DNA of 34,571 nucleotides from NCBI GenBank assembly GCA_947629525.1, contig CANREB010000027.1:1-34571 (forward strand), in the 5' to 3' direction. This stretch comes from an uncultured Lachnospiraceae bacterium. GTDB taxonomy: Bacteria > Bacillota > Clostridia > Lachnospirales > Lachnospiraceae. Positions 1 through 8,219 of the stretch are shown here, piece after piece (within the stretch, counting starts at the first letter, position 1; every line of letters starts with the position of its first letter). The translations under genes and the position numbers were made by a program. The notes beneath the pieces are model-generated. The model ran no database searches, was not told the DNA's origin, and worked only from the letters and a program-made list of their open reading frames with translations.

Positions 1-809
1 AACAAATCAGAAAAACAGACAATCTGAATCAGATTGTCCAACTCCGTAAAACTAAATGTATGTACATAAGAAAATCCTGTAATATCCGCCGCTTTCTTTC
101 CTTTTTTCTTATTTCGCCTTTCTTTCAGACGGTTCTCACGGTATCCGTCATACGTGATCAGATAGTCTCCCTCATTGTCGCCCGTATACTCCGGTGGATT
201 TACTTCCGCCAATATTTCATCCAGTGTGCTTGTAAGTGTGTTCCTCGCTTCCGGCGGCGTACCGTTTTTATATTTTGCCATGCGGTAAAGATGCAGAAGT
301 CTGCCTACTTCGCCTTTTGGCAAGCTGTGTTCCTCGTCTGTAAGCAAACGGAAAATTTCCATGATCTGAAGAGTACGCCTCGCCTCACTGTATTTTCCCA
401 TATCAGGCATCTCCGCCACTGAGATTGCTTTCTCGTCTGCAAATGGCTTTTTCATTGTTTTAGTTCCCGCGTACTCAAAAACATCCGACATTTCCGCGGA
501 ACCGGGCGCATTTACGGCAAATTTTATCTTCTGAGTCATTTCCCCATCAATAAAATGCGTGGCATAGGTTAGAAATTCTCCCTGTTTCGGATCATAGCCC
601 CGGACAGCAGACAAAAATCCCTGCCAGCCTGCCTGATACAATTCCTCTTCCAAATCTGTTTTGCGGTCGGGCGCCATATCCAGTTTTTTTAAGCGATTCC
701 ATGCCCGGGAATGAACATATTTTTCAAAATGATAATACAGGCTTTCCCATGCCGCATTATCACCGGATCTCGCTTTTAAAATCAGTGTTTTCACTTCTTC
801 ATTTGTCAT
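1..809 (-). CDS. Sigma-70 region 2-like / winged-helix regulator (partial, runs off left edge)
   Basis: An uninterrupted frame of 269 codons runs from an ATG at 809 to the window edge; its 3' end lies outside. The ATG overlaps the stop of the upstream methyltransferase gene (ATGA), with GGAGG 8-9 bases upstream, so translation is probably coupled. Residues 10-95 resemble sigma-70 region 2: an acidic helix starting DLEEELYQAGWQGFLSAV is followed by YDPKQGEFLTYATHFIDGEM, matching the family's G-x-L-x-A-V-x-x-Y-D-P...F-x-T-Y-A pattern. Residues about 140-175 (RRTLQIMEIFRLLTDEEH) look like the winged-helix start of WYL-type regulators. The last visible residues (FTELDNLIQIVCFSDL) resemble the lead-in to a WYL domain. 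No region 4 is visible. I see the sigma-like motif directly. The WYL assignment is an inference, since that domain would lie outside the window. Confidence 0.7.
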   Translation of the reverse strand, partial: MTNEEVKTLILKARSGDNAAWESLYYHFEKYVHSRAWNRLKKLDMAPDRKTDLEEELYQAGWQGFLSAVRGYDPKQGEFLTYATHFIDGEMTQKIKFAVNAPGSAEMSDVFEYAGTKTMKKPFADEKAISVAEMPDMGKYSEARRTLQIMEIFRLLTDEEHSLPKGEVGRLLHLYRMAKYKNGTPPEARNTLTSTLDEILAEVNPPEYTGDNEGDYLITYDGYRENRLKERRNKKKGKKAADITGFSYVHTFSFTELDNLIQIVCFSDL

Positions 810-1960
810 ATTATTGCCTCCACGGAAAGTAAAACAACCACCTCTGCATTATCAGTAAACGGAAACATATCCACTCCCCACGCTTCCTGTGCTTTATATC
901 CTGTCTTTCTGAAATATTCAAGGTCGCGTCCGAGTGTTTCAGGATTGCAGGATATGTACACAATTCTTGACGGTTTTACAAGTGCCGCGGCTTTTGCAAA
1001 CTCTTCCGTAGTGCCGCTCCTTGGCGGGTCAAGGACAACTACGTCCGCACGTCTGTCGTTTTCTGACATATGTGTCATATATTCAGTGGCGTCAGCGTTA
1101 ATGAAATGTATATTATTTATATTGTTCCGCTTTGCGTTTGCCTTGGCATCCTTTACAGCCTGAGCGTTTAATTCAACACCGATGACCTTGTCCGCCTTTG
1201 AAGCCATAGCCATACCTATTGTGCCGATACCGCAGTATGCGTCAATTATGGTTTCATTACCTGTCAATGCTGCTGCCTGTATCGCTTTTTTGTAAAGTAC
1301 CTGCGTCTGTGCCGAGTTTATCTGATAAAATGAATTGGGCGATATCCTGAAACGCAGTCCGCACAGCACATCCTCTATATAACCGTCTCCATAGAGCGGC
1401 TTATTCCTCTCGCCCAACACCATTGTCGTATCCTGTCCGTTTATGTTTTGGACTATCGTGGTTATCTCGGGATGACGCTTCCTAAGCTCATCAGTAAAAT
1501 TGTTTTTGTGGGGAAATTCAGGACATGCTGTCACAATCACCACCATTATCTGCTTTGTGGACATTGCCTTTCTTATCAGTATGTGGCGCATCACACCGCG
1601 CCCCGTGTCCTCATTGTATGTCCATATCTTAAAAGAATTTATGAGATGTGTTGCTGTTTCAATAATAGCCGCCGCCTGTTTGTCTTCTATGAAACAATCT
1701 TTTATTGGAACTATATTATGTGTGCCTTCTTCGTACATTCCTGCAATCGCTTCATCTTTAATATGTCCGAAAACGGCGTGAACTTTATTCCTGTAGTGGT
1801 ACGGATAATACATACCCGATATCGCGTTTACCCTACAGTATTTTCCTATATTTTCTTCGATCCATTTCTGCTTGTGCGCAAGCTCTTCCTCATAACTCTC
1901 CATGCCTATGTGACAGCCGCCGCACCTGTTTACGTATGGACATTCCTGAATATCCGCCAT
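806..1960 (-). CDS. rlmD: 23S rRNA (uracil-C5)-methyltransferase, RlmD/TrmA family
   Basis: A 384-aa member of the TrmA/RlmC/RlmD family, which makes 5-methyluridine in RNA using SAM. The four family cysteines for an Fe-S cluster are visible (C7, C13, C16, C89). The SAM-binding motif DAYCGIGTIG lies at 240-249, the motif DPPRSG at 311-316, and the catalytic cysteine is C338 in VYISCNPETLGRDL. The usual N-terminal TRAM domain is missing, so the protein is shorter than typical E. coli RlmD; TRAM-less versions are common in Firmicutes. The start at 1960 has GAGGT upstream. The gene sits 86 bases after the RlmI-like gene and overlaps the next gene by four bases. The family is certain. Which uridine is modified (747, 1939 or both, as in RlmCD) cannot be read from sequence. 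Confidence 0.93.
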   Translation of the reverse strand: MADIQECPYVNRCGGCHIGMESYEEELAHKQKWIEENIGKYCRVNAISGMYYPYHYRNKVHAVFGHIKDEAIAGMYEEGTHNIVPIKDCFIEDKQAAAIIETATHLINSFKIWTYNEDTGRGVMRHILIRKAMSTKQIMVVIVTACPEFPHKNNFTDELRKRHPEITTIVQNINGQDTTMVLGERNKPLYGDGYIEDVLCGLRFRISPNSFYQINSAQTQVLYKKAIQAAALTGNETIIDAYCGIGTIGMAMASKADKVIGVELNAQAVKDAKANAKRNNINNIHFINADATEYMTHMSENDRRADVVVLDPPRSGTTEEFAKAAALVKPSRIVYISCNPETLGRDLEYFRKTGYKAQEAWGVDMFPFTDNAEVVVLLSVEAII

Positions 1961-2046
1961 TGCTACCTCATTTCCACGCCGTTGTCCGTGCGTTTTTCTT
2001 TATTTTTTGTTCCTTCTTGTCCGTCACTTATCATTTTCTCTCATTA

Positions 2047-3249
2047 TCATCTCTCCCGAATTACCTGAAAAATATAAAATTTCAGATAATACGACTCGTC
2101 CGCGCTCCACAATATCGGATGGTCGGCGGACTGTGTCCTGTACTCCACCTGACGCAGACGACAATGAACATTTTTCGCTGCCTGAGCTATTGTCTGAGCC
2201 AAAGACTCCTGAGTCATAAAATGCGAGCATGAGCATGTGGCAAGAAAGCCGCCGTCATTTACAAGCTTCATTCCCCGCATGTTTATCTCACGATAGCCTT
2301 TAACGGCATTTTTTACGGAATTGCGCGATTTTGCAAAAGCGGGCGGGTCAAGTATCACTACGTCAAAACGCTCCCCCGCCGCCTCAAGCTTTGGCAGGAA
2401 ATCAAACACGTCGCTGCAGACAAACTCAACTGTATTTTCCAGTCCGTTGAGCTTTGCGTTTTCGCGCGCTCTGTCTATCGCAAGCTCCGACGCGTCCACG
2501 CCAAGCACGCTCTTTGCCCCCGCTATCCCCGCGTTAAGCGCAAACGATCCTGTATGTGTGAAACAGTCGAGCACTTTCGCGTCTTTGCATAAGCGCTGTA
2601 TGGCAAGCCTGTTGTATTTCTGGTCGAGGAAAAAGCCTGTCTTCTGACCGTCCCTGACATCTACTATATATCTGACACCGTTCTCGACTATCTCGACATC
2701 CGTGTCAAATTCATCGCCGATAAAGCCTTTGAAGCGCTCCATTCCTTCCTGAAGCCTTACTTTAGCATCGCTTCTCTCATATACGCCTCGTATATTTATG
2801 CCGTCCTCGGCAAGCACTTTTTTTAATATATCTGTTATGTCGTTTTTCATCCTGTCTATGCCAAGAGCAAGCGACTCTACGACTAATACGTCGCTGAACT
2901 TATCTATCACAAGCCCCGGCAGGAAATCCGCTTCACCGAATATGATGCGGCAGCTTGATGTGTCAACAGTCTTTTTGCGGTATTCCCATGCCGCTCTTAC
3001 GCGTTTTTCCAAAAAATCCCTGTCAATGTCCTGTTCCTTGTCGCGGGTCATCATGCGCACGCGTATTTTTGAGTTTTGATTAATGAAGCCTTTTCCAAGA
3101 ACATATCCGTCAAAATCTTTTATCACGGCAATATCGCCGTTTTTGAATGTTCCCGTTATGCTTTCTATCTCATTGTCATAGATCCACGGACCGCCCGCCT
3201 TAAGGCTTCTGCCCTCGCCTTTTTTTAAGACAACTGTTGTTTCCGACAT
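2047..3249 (-). CDS. rlmI: Class I SAM-dependent rRNA methyltransferase, RlmI-like (PUA + methyltransferase)
   Basis: A 400-aa protein with an N-terminal PUA-like RNA-binding domain (about 3-75, KKGEGRSLKAGGPWIYDNEI) and a Rossmann methyltransferase domain. Family marks are DQKYNR at 209-214, the SAM motif VLDCFTHTGSFALNAG at 227-241, LDPPAFAKS at 300-308, and a cysteine pair ATCSCSHF (C339, C341) where the 5-methylcytosine catalytic cysteine sits. Known relatives (E. coli RlmI) methylate C1962 of 23S rRNA. The start at 3249 has AAAGGTGA at good spacing. The gene lies 25 bases downstream of the HD-domain gene, so it is probably co-transcribed. The family is clear; the exact rRNA target is inferred from homology. 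Confidence 0.9.
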   Translation of the reverse strand: MSETTVVLKKGEGRSLKAGGPWIYDNEIESITGTFKNGDIAVIKDFDGYVLGKGFINQNSKIRVRMMTRDKEQDIDRDFLEKRVRAAWEYRKKTVDTSSCRIIFGEADFLPGLVIDKFSDVLVVESLALGIDRMKNDITDILKKVLAEDGINIRGVYERSDAKVRLQEGMERFKGFIGDEFDTDVEIVENGVRYIVDVRDGQKTGFFLDQKYNRLAIQRLCKDAKVLDCFTHTGSFALNAGIAGAKSVLGVDASELAIDRARENAKLNGLENTVEFVCSDVFDFLPKLEAAGERFDVVILDPPAFAKSRNSVKNAVKGYREINMRGMKLVNDGGFLATCSCSHFMTQESLAQTIAQAAKNVHCRLRQVEYRTQSADHPILWSADESYYLKFYIFQVIRER

Positions 3250-3274
3250 CCGCTCACCTTTCTTCTTATTTTAT

Positions 3275-4033
3275 TTACCCGAACAATTCCTCTATAAACG
3301 ATATGTATGTTTTCATCACGCTCGTATCTGAAAATTCCTCAAGTGCTTCGGCGCATTTTCTGAAATACCATTCCTGCATCTGCTTGTCCGTCTGGTTAAA
3401 TTTTTCCCAGAGCTTGTCGCCCACAAGTCTGTATTCGCGCGCAAGCGACTCGGCGTTTGCTGTTTTATCGGCTAGAGCTATGATCTTGACGTCTCTTGGC
3501 ATGTCTTTAAGATGCTCTATTGTCTCCTGCTTGCGTATTTCCCATGTTTCGCATGCCGGTTTATCGTGGCGCTTGTCCTCTGTTTCCGCTTCCACAAGAA
3601 AAGCCACTCTTTTCCCGAACTCATGGCGTATTTCATCAATAGTCACGGGGGTATCTTCCACGGTGTCATGAAGTATAGCCGCCATAAGCACTGCGGGATT
3701 GTCTGTCAGTTCCATAGCGTAATTCATAGTAGTTATTATATGGCTGAAATAAGGGATCTTCGTTCCTTTCCTGACCTGACCTTTATGTGCACGTGCCGCA
3801 TATGAATACGCTTTATAAAGCTGTTCATCAAGCCCTGCCACATGGGGAAAATCAGGCGGATCATCCTCGTCCTCATACCTGCACACAAACAGTCCGCCCT
3901 CGCTTTTCACAAAGCATGGACATCCGATCCCGCATACCTGCTGGTCTTCGTTATAGTTAAGCATGCTTTCTACTGCCCTGCAGTAAAAGCATCCTTTGCT
4001 GTCAACAGTAACGGTGTGTTCTGTATTCACCAT
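3275..4033 (-). CDS. HD-domain hydrolase (SpoT/Mesh1-like) with cysteine-rich N-terminus
   Basis: About 252 aa from the ATG at 4033, chosen over a TTG one codon upstream because GTGGAGG sits just before it. Residues 1-55 carry six cysteines (C15, C18, C34, C38, C40, C51; CxxC and CGIGCPC), suggesting a zinc or Fe-S site. Residues about 69-235 form an HD domain of the RelA/SpoT hydrolase type: AARAHKGQVRKG, then H98, the pair H122-D123 in AAILHDTVEDT, and D189 in ALADKTANAESL. These four are the expected metal ligands. There is no synthetase, TGS or ACT domain, so a role as a small (p)ppGpp or related nucleotide pyrophosphohydrolase is likely but unproven. The cysteine-rich extension is not a standard part of small alarmone hydrolases. 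Confidence 0.82.
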   Translation of the reverse strand: MVNTEHTVTVDSKGCFYCRAVESMLNYNEDQQVCGIGCPCFVKSEGGLFVCRYEDEDDPPDFPHVAGLDEQLYKAYSYAARAHKGQVRKGTKIPYFSHIITTMNYAMELTDNPAVLMAAILHDTVEDTPVTIDEIRHEFGKRVAFLVEAETEDKRHDKPACETWEIRKQETIEHLKDMPRDVKIIALADKTANAESLAREYRLVGDKLWEKFNQTDKQMQEWYFRKCAEALEEFSDTSVMKTYISFIEELFG

Positions 4034-4043
4034 CAAGCCTCCA

Positions 4044-4952
4044 CTAGTCTTTCTTTGTAAACTCGATTATCCAACCTTTAGATTCATTGCCGTCTTCGTC
4101 TTTGTATGTGCCGTATTCCATTTTGCATGTAAATGATACTCCCTGCTCAGCTTTTACCTCGTCAATAAGGTTTTCCATAAATTCTTTTATCTTAGTCTCG
4201 CTGCTGCCTATCGATGAGTTCCTGTATACGCTGCCGAACTTTTCTATGTCATAACGTATCGCACGGTTGAGCGCCAGTTTCAAATCTTTCTCGGTTCGAA
4301 ACGGTCCCGTCATGCTCTTGCTGAAATAGTTGTTTCTGTAGTTAAGAAGGTACGCCTGCATACCCATGCCTGCCACTTGCGGATCTAACTTTGACTCACG
4401 CGTATAAACAGTCTTGAGCGTTTCCCCGCTATCCTGAAGTATGCAGTCATCGATCACGGCATACCCCATAAGAAATGAGTCAAGATATTTTATATATGTG
4501 TTTTCATCCATATCCTCGACATCATCCTCGTCGAAATCACTAAGCTCAGGATTTTTATAAAATGAAAACGTTCCTTTTGTCAGTTTCTTTATATCGGTGC
4601 TGCTTATCGTCGTCATACCTTGAGAAACCGCGGTCTCCCTTGACTCAAGTCCGTACCCCGGCACATAATATGTACCTTTTAATGATATCCTGAACCATCC
4701 ATTTGAAGTAATTCCCGTAACGCTCACGGGCAGATCTTTTGCTATCGTCGTCACGACTGTTGAATTAAGATCCGGTTTCTCATATACCTTTGTCTGATCA
4801 TTACTGTACAGCACGGCATTTTTAGCCTCCACGGTAAAGTTCTCTGCCGCTTTTGACACGATAACTGTGTTTTTCGCACCTAAAGCCGCGCCTGTGATCA
4901 GGATAACTGCTGCCAATACAGCCGCGGCTGCCTTTGTAACCGATTTTTTCAT
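4044..4952 (-). CDS. Secreted protein with SH3b-like domain
   Basis: 302 aa. An N-terminal signal peptide is clear: KK at 2-3, then a hydrophobic run AAAAVLAAVILITGAALGA ending near residue 26-35. Residues about 45-105 look like a bacterial SH3 repeat (VYEKPDLNSTVVTTIAKDLP ... GWFRISLKGTYYVPGYGL), a fold often used to bind cell-wall peptides. The remaining 190 residues are hydrophilic and I do not recognise them; a segment at about 215-290 is alpha/beta in character and ends in GWIIEFTKKD. The start has GGAGG five bases upstream. The gene follows the M13 peptidase after only nine bases, with the ribosome binding site overlapping that gene's stop, so both are likely exported together. Confidence 0.75.
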   Translation of the reverse strand: MKKSVTKAAAAVLAAVILITGAALGAKNTVIVSKAAENFTVEAKNAVLYSNDQTKVYEKPDLNSTVVTTIAKDLPVSVTGITSNGWFRISLKGTYYVPGYGLESRETAVSQGMTTISSTDIKKLTKGTFSFYKNPELSDFDEDDVEDMDENTYIKYLDSFLMGYAVIDDCILQDSGETLKTVYTRESKLDPQVAGMGMQAYLLNYRNNYFSKSMTGPFRTEKDLKLALNRAIRYDIEKFGSVYRNSSIGSSETKIKEFMENLIDEVKAEQGVSFTCKMEYGTYKDEDGNESKGWIIEFTKKD

Positions 4953-4961
4953 AATAACCTC

Positions 4962-7025
4962 CTATCTCCAGATACCTACGCGCTCCTGAGGGGCGACGTA
5001 CATTCCGTCGTTTTCATCTATATCATATATCTCGTAAAACGCGTCGCATGAACTGAGCACGGCATTCACCCTGATCTTGTTCGGCGAATGCGTATCGGTA
5101 TTAAGCAGATACATCATATAACTTGCCGTATCTTCACTCGCCCAGTTGTACGCCATCTGTCCGAACGCGGCGTCAAGCGCCTCCTTGTCGTCGCCTATAA
5201 TATCGGTTATGCACGTCACTGCCCCGAGATCCGCAATGTTTTCCATAAGCGTCAGTTCTCCGTTTACAGGCACGCCCATCATTTCATAACCGTTATAGTA
5301 ATCGACTATCGACTGCGAAAGGCGTTCATATTCTGCTCTTTCCTCATCTGTCCACCATATATTGTAGTTGCCGTATTCATCATACAGCGAACCGCTTGAG
5401 TCAAACGCATGGCTTACTTCATGAGCGATTATATAACCTATGCCTCCAAGGTTTGCCGCGTCGCTCCTGCCGCTGTCATAGAACGGCGCCTGCAGGATAG
5501 CCGCCGGAAATACTATCTCGTTGTTCTGCGGCGAATAATATGCGTTTATCTCCTGAGGGGGCGCCTCCCACTCGCTTTTGTCAACAGGTATTTCTATCCT
5601 GTTCAGGCTGTCTTCTATAGATACCTGCATACTGGTCAGCAGATTTGATAGCAAACTTCCGCCCTCCGAAACAGGTACTATCTGCATCATATCTTTCTGC
5701 GGCGGCCATTCGTCGGGATAGCCTATTTTAATCTGCATAGTCTCCAGCTTGCGCACAGCCTTTTTCTTGGTATCGTCGCTAAGCCACTCCTGACGCATGA
5801 TTATTTTTTCATACTCGTCGAGTATCAGACCTATCATCTGTTCGACATTCTCTTTGTCTTCCTGCGAAAAATGTTCTCTTACATACATCTCTCCGAAATC
5901 CCACGGAAGAAGATCCTGAGTAAGGCGCATATGCTTTGTCTCATCATCCCATTTCTGAGTGATACCGTAAAGCGCGTTATCCATATCTTCTTTAAGTCCC
6001 GCGTATTCTTCCGTGGTGTATTCCGCAACATCATTTAAGAGCACGAATGTTGAGTAGTCCTTTAACGCCTGCAGGTTTTCGTCTACAAGCAGGGAATTTA
6101 TCTTTTTTGCCTGCCCGACATCCATGACGACGTACTTATCCTGACCATCGATCCTTAAAGTTTTCAGCATACTGTCAACATCAACGTTAGTGTAAAGCTG
6201 TTTAAGTTCATCCTTGTCAAAAACGTTATATGTCAGTTCAGGGTCGTAAAGCTGTTCTGTCGCAAGCGACGACTCGCATATGCTCCGCAGCAGCGTTTCT
6301 ATTGACTCTGTTCCTTTCTGCGCGTCTGCCTTGTTCATTCCAAACTCGGTCAGCATGTCGTTTATGTAGTCCAGATAAAGGTTTACATACTCCTGTGTGC
6401 CTGCGCCTTCTATATATTCTTTTCCGATGAGGGTGTCCGCATACATCAGGTAAACAGCGTACCTGCCTGAATCCGCCCTGTCCTGCATCACGGTATAGCC
6501 GCCGACAATGCTGCTGAAACCATAGTCCCCGCTGAGCTTTGCAAGTGCATTGACATACTCGTCGATCGTCTCTGCATTCCTTATTCCGTCCATATACGGT
6601 TTTAACGGACCAAGTCCTGTATTGTTTCTGTTTTCGGTGTTTGAGATGCACTCGTACAGATCCTTTATTTTCTGTTCGCTGCTGCCTTTTTGGTATACCG
6701 CTTCATCATTTACAATATCTTTTATTATATCCGACATCTCGTCGCTGACGACAGCACTCAGCTCTCCAAACCAGTCCCAATGTGCATCAGTCGCCGACAA
6801 TTCTATTTTTTCCAACAGATTTTGATTCACATACTCATAATAATCGTCCTGATAACGTATTTCCTCAGTCTCTTCACCGTCGGAAGCGTCCGCCGACTTT
6901 TCCGATGACCCGATATCGCTGTTCTCTTCGGTATCCGTATTTGTCATATGCGCTTTGCCGCCGCATCCTGTAAGCTGCAGCGCCATAAGCGCGGCAAGAA
7001 ATACTGCAAAAATCTTCTTTTTCAT
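4962..7025 (-). CDS. M13 (neprilysin/PepO-like) zinc metallopeptidase lipoprotein
   Basis: 687 aa, the usual size for PepO-type M13 peptidases. The N-terminus is a lipoprotein signal peptide (MKKKIFAVFLAALMALQLTG, then C21). A Ser/Asp/Glu-rich linker follows to about residue 60. The catalytic centre is visible: HEVSH at 535-539 gives two zinc ligands and the catalytic Glu, E595 in ENIADLGAV is the third ligand, and D599 is the partner acid. NAYY at 494-497 is the family's substrate-backbone binding motif. The C-terminus (GMYVAPQERVGIW) matches the conserved family end. It should act outside the membrane on short peptides. It is the first gene of the minus-strand operon, with GAGAGGAAA upstream of the start and a promoter about 70 bases further on. 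Confidence 0.92.
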   Translation of the reverse strand: MKKKIFAVFLAALMALQLTGCGGKAHMTNTDTEENSDIGSSEKSADASDGEETEEIRYQDDYYEYVNQNLLEKIELSATDAHWDWFGELSAVVSDEMSDIIKDIVNDEAVYQKGSSEQKIKDLYECISNTENRNNTGLGPLKPYMDGIRNAETIDEYVNALAKLSGDYGFSSIVGGYTVMQDRADSGRYAVYLMYADTLIGKEYIEGAGTQEYVNLYLDYINDMLTEFGMNKADAQKGTESIETLLRSICESSLATEQLYDPELTYNVFDKDELKQLYTNVDVDSMLKTLRIDGQDKYVVMDVGQAKKINSLLVDENLQALKDYSTFVLLNDVAEYTTEEYAGLKEDMDNALYGITQKWDDETKHMRLTQDLLPWDFGEMYVREHFSQEDKENVEQMIGLILDEYEKIIMRQEWLSDDTKKKAVRKLETMQIKIGYPDEWPPQKDMMQIVPVSEGGSLLSNLLTSMQVSIEDSLNRIEIPVDKSEWEAPPQEINAYYSPQNNEIVFPAAILQAPFYDSGRSDAANLGGIGYIIAHEVSHAFDSSGSLYDEYGNYNIWWTDEERAEYERLSQSIVDYYNGYEMMGVPVNGELTLMENIADLGAVTCITDIIGDDKEALDAAFGQMAYNWASEDTASYMMYLLNTDTHSPNKIRVNAVLSSCDAFYEIYDIDENDGMYVAPQERVGIWR

Positions 7026-7093
7026 AAAGTTTCCTCTCTAAAATAACCGCTATATCAAAAAACAAAATGACCTATAATATCACTATCTATTAT

Positions 7094-7123
7094 ATTATAC
7101 TAAAATCGTCCAAAGTACAACAA
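7094..7123 (-). promoter_or_regulatory. Sigma-A type promoter for the M13 peptidase operon
   Basis: Read on the minus strand, TTGTTG (7118-7123) is separated by 18 bases from TATAAT (7094-7099); a second overlapping TATAAT-like box follows. This gives a leader of about 60 bases before the ATG at 7025. Confidence 0.55.
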
Positions 7124-7144
7124 CTCAATTTAATGTAAATTATT

Positions 7145-7173
7145 TTGCTTATGTCACCAATAAATGGTAAAAT
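7145..7173 (+). promoter_or_regulatory. Sigma-A type promoter for the alpha/beta hydrolase
   Basis: TTGCTT (7145-7150), 17-base spacer, TAAAAT (7168-7173). The predicted transcript start near 7180 falls at the ribosome binding site, so the leader is very short. This argues against the ATG at 7176 as the start codon. Confidence 0.55.
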
Positions 7174-7196
7174 AGATGAAAAGGAGGTCGCACCGC

Positions 7197-8186
7197 ATGA
7201 AAAAAAGAAATTTATTCGCAGGACTTGGCATTTTTACAACAGCTGCCGTGGCAGGCGATATACTTTTAAGCCGCTATTTCTTAAAGTACGCGCTTATGAG
7301 AAACAGCTCAAGCAGCAACAGGAAAGTAAAATCGAAAAAAAGTGAAAAGAAAGAGGAAGAAGAATATTATATCAAGAGCGCATCCGCACGCGCAGCACAT
7401 GACCTTGAGCGTGCTATGGGAGAAACATGGTACAAGTCAGTTTCCTGCTCATATATAACGATAAACTCATTCGACGGTATTCTGCTCAAAGCGTCTTTGT
7501 TTATTCAGGAACCCAAAAGCAGACGCTATGTCGTCCTTGTACATGGATACAAAAACGACTCATCTTCAATGTACCACTATGCTTATCATTACTGGCAGAA
7601 AGGCTATAATGTACTGCTTCCCGATCTGCGCGGATGCGGCAAAAGCGAAGGCGACTGCATAGGCATGGGGTGGCTTGACCGCAAAGATATACTTGGCTGG
7701 ATAAACTACCTTCTCTCACTCGATGCCGACGCCCAAATAGTGCTTCATGGCGAATCGATGGGAGCCGCTGCTGTGATGATGGTATCAGGCGAAGAAGAGC
7801 TTCCGCCCAATGTCCGGGTTATCATAGAGGATTCGGGATATACATCCGTACATGATATATTCGGCTCGGAGCTTGGCGCGCGTTTCGGTCTGCCCGCCTT
7901 TCCTTTTCTCAGCACCGCTTCACTGATATCGCGCCATGTAGCTGATTATAGTCTTCGCGAAGCGTCAGCCTTGAAGCAGGTCGCCAAGTCGCATACTCCG
8001 ACTCTGTTCATACATGGAACAGGCGACGGTTTTGTACCGTTTTCAATGCTTGAACCGCTTTTTGAAGCATGCAGTGCCCCTAAAGCCAAATATACAGTGG
8101 AAAATGCGGAACATTGCTGCAGCGTATTTTACGATTTGGAAACATACTATAAAAATGTTTTTGACTTTATCGACAGCAATATTTAA
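7197..8186 (+). CDS. Membrane-anchored alpha/beta hydrolase
   Basis: 329 aa from the ATG at 7197. This start is chosen over the in-frame ATG at 7176 because AAAAGGAGGT (7179-7188) lies eight bases upstream of it. An N-terminal hydrophobic stretch (about residues 5-24) can anchor the protein, with a positively charged, Ser/Lys/Glu-rich linker to residue 58. The hydrolase core follows: LVHGYKN (oxyanion region, 114-120), nucleophile S187 in HGESMGA, acid D277 in HGTGDGFVP and H306 in ENAEHC complete the catalytic triad. The family includes esterases and peptidases of the bacterial BEM46/AXE1-like type. The substrate is unknown. It stands alone, with its own promoter and a strong terminator just after the stop. 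Confidence 0.88.
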   Translation: MKKRNLFAGLGIFTTAAVAGDILLSRYFLKYALMRNSSSSNRKVKSKKSEKKEEEEYYIKSASARAAHDLERAMGETWYKSVSCSYITINSFDGILLKASLFIQEPKSRRYVVLVHGYKNDSSSMYHYAYHYWQKGYNVLLPDLRGCGKSEGDCIGMGWLDRKDILGWINYLLSLDADAQIVLHGESMGAAAVMMVSGEEELPPNVRVIIEDSGYTSVHDIFGSELGARFGLPAFPFLSTASLISRHVADYSLREASALKQVAKSHTPTLFIHGTGDGFVPFSMLEPLFEACSAPKAKYTVENAEHCCSVFYDLETYYKNVFDFIDSNI

Positions 8187-8187
8187 A

Positions 8188-8210
8188 GGAGCCTTGCAAG
8201 GCTCCTTTTT
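8188..8210 (+). terminator. Rho-independent terminator after the alpha/beta hydrolase
   Basis: A perfect hairpin GGAGCCT-TGCA-AGGCTCC (8188-8205) is followed by five T residues. It starts one base after the stop codon. It lies between convergent genes; the opposite strand has only a weak T tract. Confidence 0.85.
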
Positions 8211-8219
8211 ATTGTCTTA

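Noticed and set aside
60..422. 120-aa plus-strand frame at the left edge
   Set aside because: It lies antisense to the sigma-like gene, has no ribosome binding site and a composition typical of a shadow frame.
1448..2068. 206-aa plus-strand frame
   Set aside because: Antisense to the methyltransferase gene, rich in Cys, His, Phe and Tyr, with no recognisable domain or ribosome binding site.
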